64,000 bases of DNA from Streptacidiphilus neutrinimicus (GTDB lineage: Bacteria; Actinomycetota; Actinomycetes; Streptomycetales; Streptomycetaceae): NCBI RefSeq assembly GCF_000787815.1, contig NZ_BBPO01000002.1:91127-155126 (forward strand), read 5' to 3'. Shown one piece after another: positions 1 to 8,738 of the stretch. The position numbers were made by a program, and so were the translations under genes. The notes under the pieces were generated by a model. The model ran no database searches. It was not told the origin of the DNA and saw only the letters and a list, made by a program, of their open reading frames with translations. Numbering within the stretch: position 1 is the stretch's first letter; the number at the start of each line of letters is the position of its first letter.

Positions 1-79
1 CCTCCGGGGGAGGCCCGCCCCGCCTCACCCGTTCACCGCGCGTGGTGGTCGGGACGGACCTCGATGTGGTCCGGGGCGA

Positions 80-145
80 GACGGTCGCGCCGAGCTCGCG
101 GTTGACGGTCCGGAAGGCCTCGAAGATGCCGGCCCCGGTCTCCGA
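80..145 (-). pseudogene. inverted fragment of an ABC-transporter ATPase
   Basis: Read on the minus strand, 22 codons give SETGAGIFEAF followed by RTVNRELGATV. This resembles the stretch between the Walker B/D-loop and the H-loop of MacB/LolD-type ABC ATPases. The reading then loses similarity exactly where the H-loop (VTHD) should follow. No Walker A or signature motif is present in the window. The fragment abuts a plus-strand fragment carrying the missing H-loop part, so the pair looks like an inversion or recombination scar. The similarity is judged by eye over a short stretch, so it is tentative. Confidence 0.4.
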
Positions 146-239
146 GGGCGTCACGGTCCTGGTGGCCACCCACGACCCGAACCTGATGGAACTCGCAGAC
201 CGGTTAGTGGAGTTGCGCGACGGGCACCTGGTGGAGTGA
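144..239 (+). pseudogene. C-terminal remnant of an ABC-transporter ATPase
   Basis: The plus-strand reading gives EGVTVLVATHDPNLMEL and then ADRLVELRDGHLVE before a TGA at 237-239. This is the typical end of a MacB/LolD-like ATPase, with the H-loop ATHD followed by the ELRDGHL strand. Upstream codons in the same frame (from a GTG at 42) do not resemble an ATPase, and the preceding 66 bases match an ATPase on the opposite strand. I read it as a non-functional tail left by a rearrangement. An intact gene running in from the left is unlikely because similarity stops at about position 144. Confidence 0.55.
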
Positions 240-264
240 TCCGGGCGGGACGAAGGCCGAATGC

Positions 265-1515
265 TCAGGAGGGGAGCCCGGGCAAGGATGCGAGATAGCG
301 CATGGTCGCCTCCGGGGTGCCGAGCCAGCGCGGGAAGTCCGTGGGGTCGGCGTAGGTCTGGGCGAGCCGGGCGGCGACCGCCGGGTGGGCCGCGGCCTGG
401 GCGAAGGCGAGGCCGATGTGGTCGGGCAGCGGGCCCAGCATGGTGGCGGTGAAGTCCACCGTGTGCCGCGCCTCCTCCCAGTACGCGGCGAAGAGCCCCC
501 GCAACCACGGCTCGTCGAAGGGCAGTTCGCCGCGCTCGGTGACGGCGGCGGCGTAACGGGCAGCGCAGCGAGCGGCGTTGTTGGCGCCCTGGGCGGTGAT
601 CGGGTCGTTGAGCACCAGGGTGTCGGCCATGCCGAGGACCGCCGGTCCGGCCGCACCGCCCGGTCGCGCGACGGGATGCCGCACGGTCGGGGTGACCGCG
701 CCGACGAGTGAGGCGCCGCCGTCCGTCGGCTCGGCTGCGGCCAGCGCGTCGTACTCCCACGGGACGTGGCGACGGATCAGTTCCCGCGTGCGGGACAGCA
801 GTTCCTTCGGGTCGGGATCGTCGCCGAAGACGTCCAGCGGTCCGCCCGGCACAGCCTCCCACAGCAGGATCATGCAGGGGCCGCTCAGCGTCACGCCGGG
901 CTGCAGCACGAGCTCGCCCGCGCCCGCGACGATGTGGATCCGCGCCGGGTCGCCCGCCTCGGGGCCGAGATCGGCGGCGGGACCCACGCCGTGCAGGTAG
1001 ACGGCGGCCAGCGTCCGCTGCGGGGCGTCGAAGCGGCTGCGCGCGTCGTCGCGCGCGAAGACGCCGCCGAGCGCGCCGCGTCCGGCGGCGACCACGGTCA
1101 GGTCGTGCCGCTCCGCCAGCGGGACCAGGTCCTCGGCCGCGGCCCGGCGGTACTCCACCCGGCCGCCGCGCTCCTCGAACAGCTCCAGCCACGCGGCGGT
1201 CTTGACCCGCTGGTCCACCGAGTGGGCGGGCTGCTGCGGGGCGGCGTCGATCGTGAGCGCCGCCTGCCCGTCCACGCCGACCACGACGTGCAGCGAGCCC
1301 GTGTCCGGCGCGACCCCGTCCCACAGGGCCAGCCCGGCGGCGCGCTCCAGCGCCCGCGCCGGGCCGAACATCGCCTGCGTGGAGAGCACCCGTCCGGCCC
1401 GGATCTGCTCCGGCGTCCGCTCGGCGACGACCGTCACCCGATGCCCGGCCGACTGCAGCGCCAGCGCCAGATGGAGCCCGGACTGCCCGGCCCCGACGAC
1501 CGCCACCTCACGCAT
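265..1515 (-). CDS. styrene/indole monooxygenase-like FAD-dependent oxygenase
   Basis: A 416-aa flavoprotein of the StyA (styrene/indole monooxygenase) family. The N-terminus carries the Rossmann dinucleotide motif GAGQSG at residues 8-13, followed by SGLHLALALQSAGH. A GMADTLVLNDPITAQGANNA-type block near residue 300 matches the second FAD-contact region of this family. StyA enzymes use FADH2 supplied by a separate reductase (StyB), and no reductase gene is nearby, so the substrate and the electron donor remain open. I chose the ATG at 1515 because GAGAAGG lies 9 bases upstream; a GTG at 1524 is also in frame. It is transcribed divergently from the PadR gene, which could regulate it. Soluble, single-gene unit. 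Confidence 0.8.
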   Translation of the reverse strand: MREVAVVGAGQSGLHLALALQSAGHRVTVVAERTPEQIRAGRVLSTQAMFGPARALERAAGLALWDGVAPDTGSLHVVVGVDGQAALTIDAAPQQPAHSVDQRVKTAAWLELFEERGGRVEYRRAAAEDLVPLAERHDLTVVAAGRGALGGVFARDDARSRFDAPQRTLAAVYLHGVGPAADLGPEAGDPARIHIVAGAGELVLQPGVTLSGPCMILLWEAVPGGPLDVFGDDPDPKELLSRTRELIRRHVPWEYDALAAAEPTDGGASLVGAVTPTVRHPVARPGGAAGPAVLGMADTLVLNDPITAQGANNAARCAARYAAAVTERGELPFDEPWLRGLFAAYWEEARHTVDFTATMLGPLPDHIGLAFAQAAAHPAVAARLAQTYADPTDFPRWLGTPEATMRYLASLPGLPS

Positions 1516-1636
1516 CCGCCCCACCCCTTCTCATGGCCCACCGACGGCTCCCCGTAAGGCCGTCGGACTCATGCTCGCGGTGGACCGGGCCCAGGGCAAG
1601 GAGGCCCGCCTTGCGCCATATGCCGGTCGCCGATAT

Positions 1637-1649
1637 ATGTGAGCGACAT
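1637..1649. promoter_or_regulatory. possible PadR operator (ATGT-N5-ACAT)
   Basis: The dyad ATGTGAGCGACAT overlaps the start codon of the PadR gene. PadR-family repressors commonly bind ATGT...ACAT dyads, though the usual spacer is 8 rather than 5 bases. Its place at the padR start would suit autoregulation. The assignment rests on the short dyad only. Confidence 0.3.
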
Positions 1650-1998
1650 GAGTCACAGCGCACGGCCCATGCAGGAGCCCACCCTGCTCCTGCTCACCGC
1701 CCTGGCCGACGAGCCCCGGCACGGCTACGCCCTGATGCGGGAGGTCGCCGAGATCTCCGACGGACGCGTGCGGCTGCGGACCGGCACGCTCTACGGCGCG
1801 CTGGAGCGGCTGCAGCGCGAGGGGATGGTCCGGGTGGAGCGCGAGGAGGTCGTCGACGGCCGGGCCCGCAAGGTGTACGCGCTCGCCGAGCCGGGCGTGA
1901 CCGCGCTCGCGGAGGAGACGGCGCGGCTGCGCGCGCTGGCGGTGGAGGCCGAGCGACGCCTGGCCCTGCGGCCCGGCTTCAGGGGGGCGACGGCGTGA
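1648..1998 (+). CDS. PadR-family transcriptional regulator
   Basis: A 116-aa winged-helix protein. The PadR signature is clear: HGYALMREVAEIS near residues 25-37, GTLYGALERLQREG near 45-58, then the wing (VDGRARKVYAL) and a C-terminal helix for dimerisation. PadR proteins are usually repressors responding to small molecules, often paired with a membrane or transport gene. Here the next gene starts inside its stop codon (GTGA overlap at 1995-1998) and encodes a membrane protein, the usual partner arrangement. A GTG at 1639 is an alternative start; neither start has a good ribosome binding site, so a leaderless message is possible. It probably controls itself, the partner and perhaps the divergent monooxygenase. 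Confidence 0.88.
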   Translation: MSHSARPMQEPTLLLLTALADEPRHGYALMREVAEISDGRVRLRTGTLYGALERLQREGMVRVEREEVVDGRARKVYALAEPGVTALAEETARLRALAVEAERRLALRPGFRGATA

Positions 1999-2978
1999 CC
2001 CACCACCGGACGAGCGACGCACCGCGCCTGCTGCGCGCCGCCCTGCTCGCCTACCCCAGGACCTCCCGGGCGGCCCATGCGCAGGAGCTGACGGCCATCT
2101 TCGCCGAGGCCACGGGCGGTGCGGGCCGGATCGCCACGCTCCGCGAGGCTGTGGACGTCGCCGGGCACGGACTGCGGCTGCGCGGCGGACTGGGCGGCCC
2201 GGGCCGCGCCGACGAGGTCGTGGCCCGGGCGGCCCCCGCGGCGGTCGCCCTGTGCGCGGCCCAGGGCGTCGCCTACGTCGTGGCGTTGGGCGTCATGCTG
2301 CTCGACCCACCTCAGTTCCGGGGGCTGGGGACGGCCTACGCCCTTGTGCTGGGCGACGCCGTCGGCGCGACCGTCGTCTGGCTGGGCGTCGTCGCCCTGC
2401 TGCTGCTCGGCCGCTGGGGAGGTGCGCGGATCCTGGGAGCGCTCGGCACGGCCGCTCAGGTGCCCGTGGTGCTCGCGGCCCTGCCCGGCCTCCAGATGGA
2501 CCGCACCTACGCGGTGTGCCAGGCGCTGCTCCCGTCCCTGTTCGTCGCGGCGCTGCTGCTTGCCGTGCCGCGCGACCTGACGGGGCCGCTGGGGCCGCGC
2601 GACCGCTCCGCGATGGGCTGGGCGGTCCTGTCCGCCCTGGTGCTCGACGCGCTCATGTTCGTGGTCGAACTCCCCTACGTGACCGGGATCCTCATCAGCT
2701 TCGTCTGGTTCGTGCCGGTCGCCTGGGCGCTGCTGCGGGTCCGCCGGGACGCCACGGGCCCGGCCGCCCTCGCCCTGACGGCGGTCGTCGGCCTGCTGCG
2801 CTTCGGCGTGCCGATGCTGGCCCAGCTGACCTCGCCGCGGGAGGTCGCCGCAGCCGCCGTCGTCCTGGCCGCCGTGGCCTTCGCCTGGCGGCGCCGGTCT
2901 CTCCGCAACGCGGAACGGCCGCGTCCTTCCCGATCCACTGGACCGAGCCGACCCTCGAGTGATCTCCACCACCCGTGA
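1995..2978 (+). CDS. multi-pass membrane protein, PadR partner
   Basis: A 327-aa protein with a soluble N-terminus of about 70 residues (LLRAALLAYPRTSRAAHAQEL), then roughly seven to eight hydrophobic segments, and a short basic C-terminus. The YPRxxR...HAxEL pattern at the N-terminus is seen in membrane proteins encoded next to PadR regulators in actinomycetes, sometimes called a permease prefix. The GTG start overlaps the padR stop by 4 bases, so translation is coupled. No catalytic motif is visible and no function is claimed. A role in drug, lipid or signal sensing under PadR control is only suggested by context. Confidence 0.75.
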   Translation: MTHHRTSDAPRLLRAALLAYPRTSRAAHAQELTAIFAEATGGAGRIATLREAVDVAGHGLRLRGGLGGPGRADEVVARAAPAAVALCAAQGVAYVVALGVMLLDPPQFRGLGTAYALVLGDAVGATVVWLGVVALLLLGRWGGARILGALGTAAQVPVVLAALPGLQMDRTYAVCQALLPSLFVAALLLAVPRDLTGPLGPRDRSAMGWAVLSALVLDALMFVVELPYVTGILISFVWFVPVAWALLRVRRDATGPAALALTAVVGLLRFGVPMLAQLTSPREVAAAAVVLAAVAFAWRRRSLRNAERPRPSRSTGPSRPSSDLHHP

Positions 2979-3207
2979 ACAGTACGAGCTGGTCGAGCGG
3001 GACCGCTTGATCAGCCGTCAGGTGGTGGCGGAGCTGTACGGCCTCCCGGTGGCGGACGCCGGCGAGCCGATCTTCTCGAATCCGGCCCGCGCCGTGAAGG
3101 TCAACCTGCGCCGACCGCTGCCGTCGGGGAACGTAGGCGAGACGGACGTCTACGGCGTGCAGCAGCACGGCCCCCTGCTCGCGCTGCGCCTGCCGCTCCC
3201 GGAGTAG
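2959..3207 (+). CDS. small conserved-looking hypothetical protein
   Basis: An 82-aa open frame starting with GTG inside the last codons of the preceding gene (20-base overlap). Codon third positions are almost all G/C, which supports real coding. The protein is soluble and has no cysteine motif or membrane segment. Recognisable strings are ELVERDRLISRQVVAELYGL and IFSNPARAVKVNLRRPLPSG. I do not recognise the family. The overlap suggests co-transcription with the PadR unit, though it could be independent. Confidence 0.55.
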   Translation: MISTTREQYELVERDRLISRQVVAELYGLPVADAGEPIFSNPARAVKVNLRRPLPSGNVGETDVYGVQQHGPLLALRLPLPE

Positions 3208-3268
3208 GGCACGCCCGCGTCGTAGGGTGGGCCGGGTGAGTGCACGAACCGGCCCGGGGGTGCTGCGG

Positions 3269-4231
3269 ATGCGGATACGACGGACGGGCGCGGCCGCGGC
3301 CGCCGCCCTGCTGTGCGCCGGGCTCGCTGGGTGCGGCGGCTCCGACCGGCCCGCGACGCCGGCCTCGTCGAACCGGCCCGTGCTGGTCGGCTCCGGCCCC
3401 TCTTCGCCGTCGTCCCGGCCCTCGCCCTCGGCGACGCCGCTCGCGTCCGGGCCCTACGTCGCCCTCGGCGACTCGTACACGGCCGGGCCGGGCATCCCCG
3501 CGCGGACCGGCGTCCCGCTCGGCTGCGACCGGTCCAGCCAGGCCTACCCGGCCCTGCTCGCCGCGCGCCTGCACCTGAGCGCGGCCCAGTTCCGAGACGT
3601 GAGCTGCAGCGGCGCGCGGATCGCCGACCTGGACGGCGAGCAGTCCACCTCCGACGGCGTCAATCCGGCCCAGCTCTCCGCGCTCTCGTCGTCCACCCGG
3701 CTGGTCACCCTCGGCATCGGCGGCAACGACATCGGCTTCGCGGACCTGGTCGAGCGCTGCGTCGCCGCCGGGCTGCTGCGGCAGACGCCCTGCCGCGAGC
3801 AGCTGACCGCAGGCGGCGACAGCGTCGAGGCGCGGATCCGCACGGCGGGGGAGCAGCTCGCGGTCGCCCTGGCCGCGATCCACCGCCGGGCCCCGCAGGC
3901 GCGCGTCTACGTCGTCGGCTACCCGGCGATCCTCCCGGCCGACGGCGGGGTCTGCGCCTCGGGCCTCGCGATGACGGTCGACGACGTGGCGTACCTGCGG
4001 GTCAAGGAGCAGCATCTGAACGCGATGCTGCGGAAGCGCTCCGAGGCCGCCGGTGTGCGCTTCGTGGACACCTGGACGCCCTCGCTCGGCCACGACGCCT
4101 GTGAGACGGCGGGAACCCGGTGGATCGAGCCGCTGTTGCCGAGCGCCCCGGCGGCCGCATTGCACCCCAACGCCCGTGGTGAACAGGGCATGGCGGAGGC
4201 GGTCCTGGCAACGCTGGGTGACGATTCCTGA
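3269..4231 (+). CDS. SGNH/GDSL-type lipase/esterase lipoprotein
   Basis: A 320-aa exported esterase. The ATG at 3269 gives a clean lipoprotein signal peptide (MRIRR, hydrophobic Ala-rich core, lipobox LAGC with Cys22). A Ser/Pro-rich linker to about residue 58 follows. The SGNH blocks are all present: ALGDSYTAG (nucleophile Ser) near residue 65, SCSGA, GIGGNDIGF (oxyanion Gly and Asn), and the terminal LHPNARGEQ supplying the catalytic His. The layout matches Streptomyces secreted SGNH lipases related to S. rimosus lipase. GTG codons further upstream (3227, 3236) are in frame but would spoil the signal peptide. Expected on the outer face of the membrane; substrate unknown. A short hairpin with a T-run follows the stop. 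Confidence 0.85.
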   Translation: MRIRRTGAAAAAALLCAGLAGCGGSDRPATPASSNRPVLVGSGPSSPSSRPSPSATPLASGPYVALGDSYTAGPGIPARTGVPLGCDRSSQAYPALLAARLHLSAAQFRDVSCSGARIADLDGEQSTSDGVNPAQLSALSSSTRLVTLGIGGNDIGFADLVERCVAAGLLRQTPCREQLTAGGDSVEARIRTAGEQLAVALAAIHRRAPQARVYVVGYPAILPADGGVCASGLAMTVDDVAYLRVKEQHLNAMLRKRSEAAGVRFVDTWTPSLGHDACETAGTRWIEPLLPSAPAAALHPNARGEQGMAEAVLATLGDDS

Positions 4232-4264
4232 AAACTCCCTGGGAGTCGTCGAACTGATTTGCGG

Positions 4265-4282
4265 CCCCTCATCAGGGGTTTT
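4265..4282 (+). terminator. short intrinsic terminator after the SGNH lipase gene
   Basis: CCCCT-CATC-AGGGG forms a 5-bp stem with a 4-base loop, directly followed by TTTT. It lies 33 bases after the lipase stop codon. The stem is short, so the terminator may be weak. Confidence 0.5.
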
Positions 4283-4312
4283 ACGTACAGGTGACCGAGT
4301 TGTGTGCGTCTC

Positions 4313-4347
4313 CTCTGAAAATCCTCAGAGCTTCTGTTGACGCGTCA
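4313..4347 (+). other. hairpin and palindrome in the long leader of the sedolisin gene
   Basis: The 292-base gap between the lipase and the sedolisin holds two symmetrical elements besides the terminator. CTCTGA-AAATCC-TCAGAG is a 6-bp hairpin (4313-4330), and TGACGCGTCA is a perfect 10-bp palindrome (4338-4347). The palindrome lies about 180 bases upstream of the protease start and could be an operator. No convincing -10/-35 pair was found, so the promoter is unplaced. Confidence 0.35.
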
Positions 4348-4523
4348 GATGACGCACTGCTTGTCTTGGGCGCAGCAAGGCACACCCCCACCTTGTGGTG
4401 TCATAAATCCCTGTCCGCCCTGGTTACGACATGCCGCTCAGCAGGTCCTCGCTTGGCATGCTCACGACACTCTGCTGCCTACCGGCAACAGGGCGGCCGA
4501 CCCCGAAAGGACCCCGCAACCCC

Positions 4524-5795
4524 ATGGGCAAGGGATCTGTTTCGCATCGGAAGACGACGGCCATCGGCATCGCCGTGGTCGCCCTCATCGGCGGCGCAGC
4601 CGCCATAGCCGCACCCGCGACCGCGAGTTCGGTGCCGATACAGCCGGCGGCTGCCAGCGCGGCCGGCCACCACGCGCATGCCCGGCACCTCTGCGGCGCT
4701 CCCAAGAAGGCCCGCATGATGTCCTGCCTGGCGGAGGTGCGCACCGACGTCGCGCAGCCGCACGTCTTCGCCGCGCACGCCGTCTCCGCCGCCGCCACCC
4801 CCTCCGGCTACGGCCCCGGCGACCTGCTCAGCGCCTACAACCTGCCCGCCGACGGCGGCGCGGGCCAGACGGTGGCCATCGTGGACGCCCAGGACGACCC
4901 GAACGCCGAGTCCGACCTGGCGACCTACCGCAGCCAGTACGGCCTGCCGGCCTGCACCAGCGACAACGGCTGCTTCAGCAAGGTCGACGAGAACGGCGGC
5001 ACCAACTACCCGAGCGCGGACTCGGGTTGGGCCGGGGAGATCTCCCTCGACCTCGACATGGTCTCCGCGATCGCGCCCGAGGCGCACATCGTCCTCGTCG
5101 AGGCCAACTCGGCGAACATGAGCGACCTGGGCACCGCCGTCAACCAGGCGGTCTCGATGGGCGCGAAGTTCGTCTCCAACAGCTACGGCGGCTCCGAGGA
5201 CTCCTCCGACCTGTCCGCCGACAACAGCTACTTCAACCACCCCGGCGTCGCCATCACCGTCTCGGCCGGCGACTCCGCCTACGGCGCGGAGTACCCGGCG
5301 TCGAGCCAGTACGTGACCTCCGTGGGCGGCACCTCTCTCACCAAGGACTCCAGCGGCCGCGGTTGGAGCGAGAGCGTCTGGTCGACCTCCAGCACCGAGG
5401 GCACCGGCTCGGGCTGCTCGGCCTACGAGCCGAAGCCCAGCTGGCAGACCGACACCGGCTGCTCCAACCGCACCGTCGCCGACGTCTCCGCCGTCGCGGA
5501 CCCGGCCACCGGCGTCGCGGTCTACGACAGCTACGGCGCCTCCGGTTGGCAGGTCTACGGCGGCACCAGCGCCGCGTCGCCGATCATCGCGGGCGTCTAC
5601 GCCGACGCGGGCGCCCCGGGCGCCAACGACTACCCGGCGCAGTACCCGTATCTGCACACCGACGCGCTCAACGACGTCACCAGCGGCAGCAACGGCACCT
5701 GCGACCCGTCCTACCTGTGCACCGCCGGCACCGGCTACGACGGCCCGACCGGCCTCGGCACCCCGAACGGCCTGACCGCCTTCACGGCGGGCTGA
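4524..5795 (+). CDS. secreted sedolisin-like serine-carboxyl peptidase (S53)
   Basis: A 423-aa exported peptidase. The ATG at 4524 follows the ribosome binding site GAAAGGA and gives a signal peptide (basic N-terminus, hydrophobic core to about residue 35). Sedolisin active-site residues are visible: Glu172 and Asp176 in GEISLDLD, the oxyanion Asp250 in SAGDSAYG, and the nucleophile Ser349 in GGTSAASP. A C-terminal TGYDGPTGLGTPNG loop matches the calcium site. Only about 60 residues lie between the signal peptide and the catalytic domain (start near 95), so the usual large activation propeptide is missing or replaced by a short Cys-containing segment. S53 enzymes work at acidic pH. It stands alone and is followed by a strong terminator. 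Probable role: extracellular protein degradation. Confidence 0.9.
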   Translation: MGKGSVSHRKTTAIGIAVVALIGGAAAIAAPATASSVPIQPAAASAAGHHAHARHLCGAPKKARMMSCLAEVRTDVAQPHVFAAHAVSAAATPSGYGPGDLLSAYNLPADGGAGQTVAIVDAQDDPNAESDLATYRSQYGLPACTSDNGCFSKVDENGGTNYPSADSGWAGEISLDLDMVSAIAPEAHIVLVEANSANMSDLGTAVNQAVSMGAKFVSNSYGGSEDSSDLSADNSYFNHPGVAITVSAGDSAYGAEYPASSQYVTSVGGTSLTKDSSGRGWSESVWSTSSTEGTGSGCSAYEPKPSWQTDTGCSNRTVADVSAVADPATGVAVYDSYGASGWQVYGGTSAASPIIAGVYADAGAPGANDYPAQYPYLHTDALNDVTSGSNGTCDPSYLCTAGTGYDGPTGLGTPNGLTAFTAG

Positions 5796-5817
5796 CCTTT
5801 CGCAGCCGCCACTGACC

Positions 5818-5866
5818 GAAGGGGCGGACGACCGCGGACCCCACGCCGCGGCTCGTCCGCCCCTTC
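5818..5866 (+). terminator. strong hairpin terminator after the sedolisin gene
   Basis: Perfect 14-base arms (GAAGGGGCGGACGA and its complement) enclose a 21-base loop, which itself can pair CCGCGG with CCGCGG. It begins 22 bases after the sedolisin stop. There is no long T-run, which is usual for actinomycete terminators. Confidence 0.75.
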
Positions 5867-5914
5867 TCCGTGTCGTCGCGCTCCCCGTGGCGTGGGGGAT
5901 CAGAGGAGTTGAAC

Positions 5915-6493
5915 GTGTTCAAAAACAGGTCCATGATGGTGCGCATGAGCGAAGGGGAGCGCCTCCGGCGCGCGCGGGTGTGGATCGTCCTGTTCCTGTT
6001 CGGGCTGGTACTGGCTGGGCTGACGGCCTTTCCGCTGGTCACCGAGTCCGGGTGGCTGGTGTGGTGGGCGAGCGACCGCGGCTCGCCGCTCGCGGGCTTC
6101 GCGGGGCACTTCCCCGCCGGGGTGGAGTGGGCCCGGCACGTGCACGCGGGGCTGGCCGCCACCGCCCGCAGCTACCCGTTCCTCGCTTACGGCACCGACT
6201 GGCTCGCCTTCGCGCACCTGGCCATCGCCGTCGCGTTCGTGGGGCCGCTGCGCGACCCGGTCCGCAACGTGTGGGTGCTGGAGTTCGGGCTGATCGCGTG
6301 CGCCGGGATCCTGCCGCTCGCCGCGATCTGCGGGCCGCTGCGCGGACTGCCGCTGTGGTGGCTGCCGATCGACATGTCCTTCGGCGTCTTCGGTGCGGTC
6401 CCGCTCTGGCTGGCCCGACGCCACGTCAAGGCTGCCGAGCGCGCGCGGACCGGGACCGCCGCCGGGGTCACGGCCGCTGTCAGTGCCCTGTGA
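5915..6493 (+). CDS. small four-pass membrane protein of unknown function
   Basis: A 192-aa protein with about four hydrophobic segments (near residues 20-40, 85-105, 115-140 and 150-165) and a basic C-terminus. I chose the GTG at 5915 because AGAGGAG lies 7 bases upstream; an ATG at 5933 is the next option. Trp-rich loops such as GWLVWWAS and LPLWWLPIDMS are distinctive, but I do not recognise a family. Its last 14 bases overlap the end of the convergent siderophore synthetase gene. Confidence 0.7.
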   Translation: MFKNRSMMVRMSEGERLRRARVWIVLFLFGLVLAGLTAFPLVTESGWLVWWASDRGSPLAGFAGHFPAGVEWARHVHAGLAATARSYPFLAYGTDWLAFAHLAIAVAFVGPLRDPVRNVWVLEFGLIACAGILPLAAICGPLRGLPLWWLPIDMSFGVFGAVPLWLARRHVKAAERARTGTAAGVTAAVSAL

Positions 6494-8738
6494 TGGGGTT
6501 GGGCAGTGTCCCGGCGAACTGCAGGGCGCCGGCCGGGTCGGTCAGGTCGACCATCTGCCGGTTGTTCCGCAGTTGCAGCCGGTTGAGACACGAGAGCGCG
6601 AACCGCTCGGCGAAGAGGTCCAGCTCGGCCAGACGGTCCGCCAGTTCGGGGTGCGCGGCCTCGTAGTCGCGCAGCACGCGGGCCACGACGGCCCAGAAGG
6701 CGTCCTGGTCCAGTGTGCCGCCCGCGTGCAGCTCGGCCGAGAGGAAGCGAAGGAAGCAGTCGAAGACGTCGGTGTGCAGGGAGAGCGCCCACTGCTCCCT
6801 CGGCACCTGGGCCCGGATCCGCGCGACCTGCGGCGGCAGCGGCGTGCCCGGGTCCAGCACGGCGATCTCCTCGGCTATGTCCTTGAAGAAGACCCGGACC
6901 GGCGCGCCCTCGGGGGTGAGCACGAGGATCACGTTCTCGCCGTGCGGCATGAAGGTGAGGCCGTACGCGCAGAGCGCGTGCACCACGGGGGTGAGGTAGG
7001 CGGTGAGGTAGCGGCGCAGCCACTCCTCGGGGGCCAGGCCCGAGGAGGCGATCAGCGCCGCGGCGAGTGAGGCGCCGTCACGGTCGGTGTGCAGCAGCGC
7101 CGCCATCGTCGCCGTCCGCTCGCCCGCGCGCAGGAACGGGGCCGGGCTCTCCCGCCACAGCGCGGCGAGCTGCTTCTGCTGCGGCGTGCTTTTGGGGTAG
7201 CGCGGGTGCCGGTAGCCGACGGCCGCGTGCTCGCGCAGGATCGAGAAGCCGCAACCGGTCAGCGTCGGATCGGCGGCGACGAGGTCGGCGAGCCAGTCGT
7301 TGATGGCGGGCGTGTGCTCCATGTAGTCGGCCGAGAGACCGCGCGTGAAGCCCATGTTGAGAACCGACAGGGCCGTCTTCACATACGGCCGCTCGGGCGC
7401 GGCGGAGTTGAAGAAGGTACGGATCGACTGCTGGGCCAGGTGGCTGTCGCGTCCCTCCCCGAGCGGCACGATGCGGCCGCGGGCGATCTCGTCCGCGTAG
7501 GAGACGCAGAGCCGGTGCCGCCACTGCCACGGGTGGACGGGGATCGGGACGTAGCCCGCCAGCTCCGGCGGCAGCGGCGGCGCGCCCAGGGCGTCCTGGT
7601 CCACGTCGCGTGCCCGCGCCCGCACGGCGTGGTCCGGGTGGACGGCCACCCACAGCAGCCGCACCGGCGCGCCCGCCTCCGGCGCGTACCGCAGCTGGTC
7701 GACGGCGTCGAAGCCGAGCCGGCCGCTGTTGGCGACGAAGCAGGGGTGGCCCTCGGTCATGCCCGCCTCGATCGACTGGAAGTCCGCAGCGGCGAGCTCG
7801 GCCGCGCCCACGGACGGAAGGGAGAGCTTGAACGCCGTCGCGGCCAGGGTGCTGGTGATCTCCTCCAGGTAGAGCGGCAGCACCTCGTCCGACAGCCCGA
7901 GGCTGCGCCGCAGCTCCAGCACCAGCTCGCCCGCGTCGAGAGGCAGTTCCACGCCGTCGACGGCGCGCCGCCGCAGCATGCTGTCCGCCTCGATCCGCCA
8001 GTGGTCGAGCGCCAGCAGCTCGGCGCGGAAGCGGTAGGCCACCGCGTCGTCGTCGCTCGTGACGCCGTACCAGCCGCCGTTGTCCGGCAGCGGCACGGGC
8101 GTGATCAGCCGCTCGTGGGCGAACTCGGCCAGCGCCTTGCGCACCAGCAGCCGGTTGGCCCGCGCCCACAGCTCCGGTGTCAGGTGGGCGAGCGGATCGC
8201 GCTCCCGCTCGCCGCTCGCGGCGCGGAACTGCTCCCGGGTGCAAGTGCTGAGCAGAGCCCGCTTGCCGGACTCCGGCAGTGTCACCGGCCGCACCGGCCG
8301 GAAGCCGACGGCCGCGTTGAGCCGGTGCACGGCCCGGTTGCGCACGTCGGGCTCGACGACGACCCGGCGCACCGCCGGATCGGCGAACAGGTGCCGCATC
8401 ACCGCGGTGAGCGCGGCCCGGGTGAAGCCGGGGACGGGCCGCTCGGTCGGCGCCGTCAGGAAGTGCATGCCGACGTCCCCGTCGTCGGTGCGGTGCACGG
8501 CGCCGACCTCGGTGTCGACCGGGTTGTAGCGCTCCGTCAGCACCGCCGGCGCGCCGCGGAACCAGCCGATCCAGGCGTCCAGCTTCGCGTACTCCTCGCC
8601 GATCTGGGCGACCGTCGCGTCCTGCAGGAGCCAGAAGACGGCCTTGGGATGGGTCACCCAGCCGTGCAGCAGGGCGGCGTCCGCGTCCGGGTCGACGCGG
8701 CGGAAGGTGAACTCGTCGGGAGTGGGGGTGTCGTTCAT
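6480..8738 (-). CDS. desCD: fused N-acyltransferase / NIS siderophore synthetase (DesC-DesD fusion)
   Basis: A 752-aa two-domain enzyme. Residues 1 to about 180 are a GNAT-type acyl-CoA transferase of the IucB/RhbD/DesC kind ([18 protein letters not shown], then [19 protein letters not shown]). From about 190 to the end runs a complete IucA/IucC synthetase with [20 protein letters not shown] and [11 protein letters not shown]. In desferrioxamine pathways the first activity acylates N-hydroxycadaverine and the second, ATP-dependent activity condenses and cyclises the units; in S. coelicolor these are separate proteins. Here one chain does both. The start overlaps the stop of the N-monooxygenase gene by 4 bases (ATGA), and it is the last gene of the minus-strand operon. 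Cytoplasmic. The product could be a desferrioxamine, a bisucaberin-like dimer or another hydroxamate; the sequence does not decide. Confidence 0.9.
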   Translation of the reverse strand: MNDTPTPDEFTFRRVDPDADAALLHGWVTHPKAVFWLLQDATVAQIGEEYAKLDAWIGWFRGAPAVLTERYNPVDTEVGAVHRTDDGDVGMHFLTAPTERPVPGFTRAALTAVMRHLFADPAVRRVVVEPDVRNRAVHRLNAAVGFRPVRPVTLPESGKRALLSTCTREQFRAASGERERDPLAHLTPELWARANRLLVRKALAEFAHERLITPVPLPDNGGWYGVTSDDDAVAYRFRAELLALDHWRIEADSMLRRRAVDGVELPLDAGELVLELRRSLGLSDEVLPLYLEEITSTLAATAFKLSLPSVGAAELAAADFQSIEAGMTEGHPCFVANSGRLGFDAVDQLRYAPEAGAPVRLLWVAVHPDHAVRARARDVDQDALGAPPLPPELAGYVPIPVHPWQWRHRLCVSYADEIARGRIVPLGEGRDSHLAQQSIRTFFNSAAPERPYVKTALSVLNMGFTRGLSADYMEHTPAINDWLADLVAADPTLTGCGFSILREHAAVGYRHPRYPKSTPQQKQLAALWRESPAPFLRAGERTATMAALLHTDRDGASLAAALIASSGLAPEEWLRRYLTAYLTPVVHALCAYGLTFMPHGENVILVLTPEGAPVRVFFKDIAEEIAVLDPGTPLPPQVARIRAQVPREQWALSLHTDVFDCFLRFLSAELHAGGTLDQDAFWAVVARVLRDYEAAHPELADRLAELDLFAERFALSCLNRLQLRNNRQMVDLTDPAGALQFAGTLPNPITGH

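Noticed and set aside
4338-4347. TTGACG at 4337 as the -35 box of the sedolisin promoter
   Set aside because: No acceptable -10 element is found 16-19 bases downstream; only the palindrome is kept as an observation.
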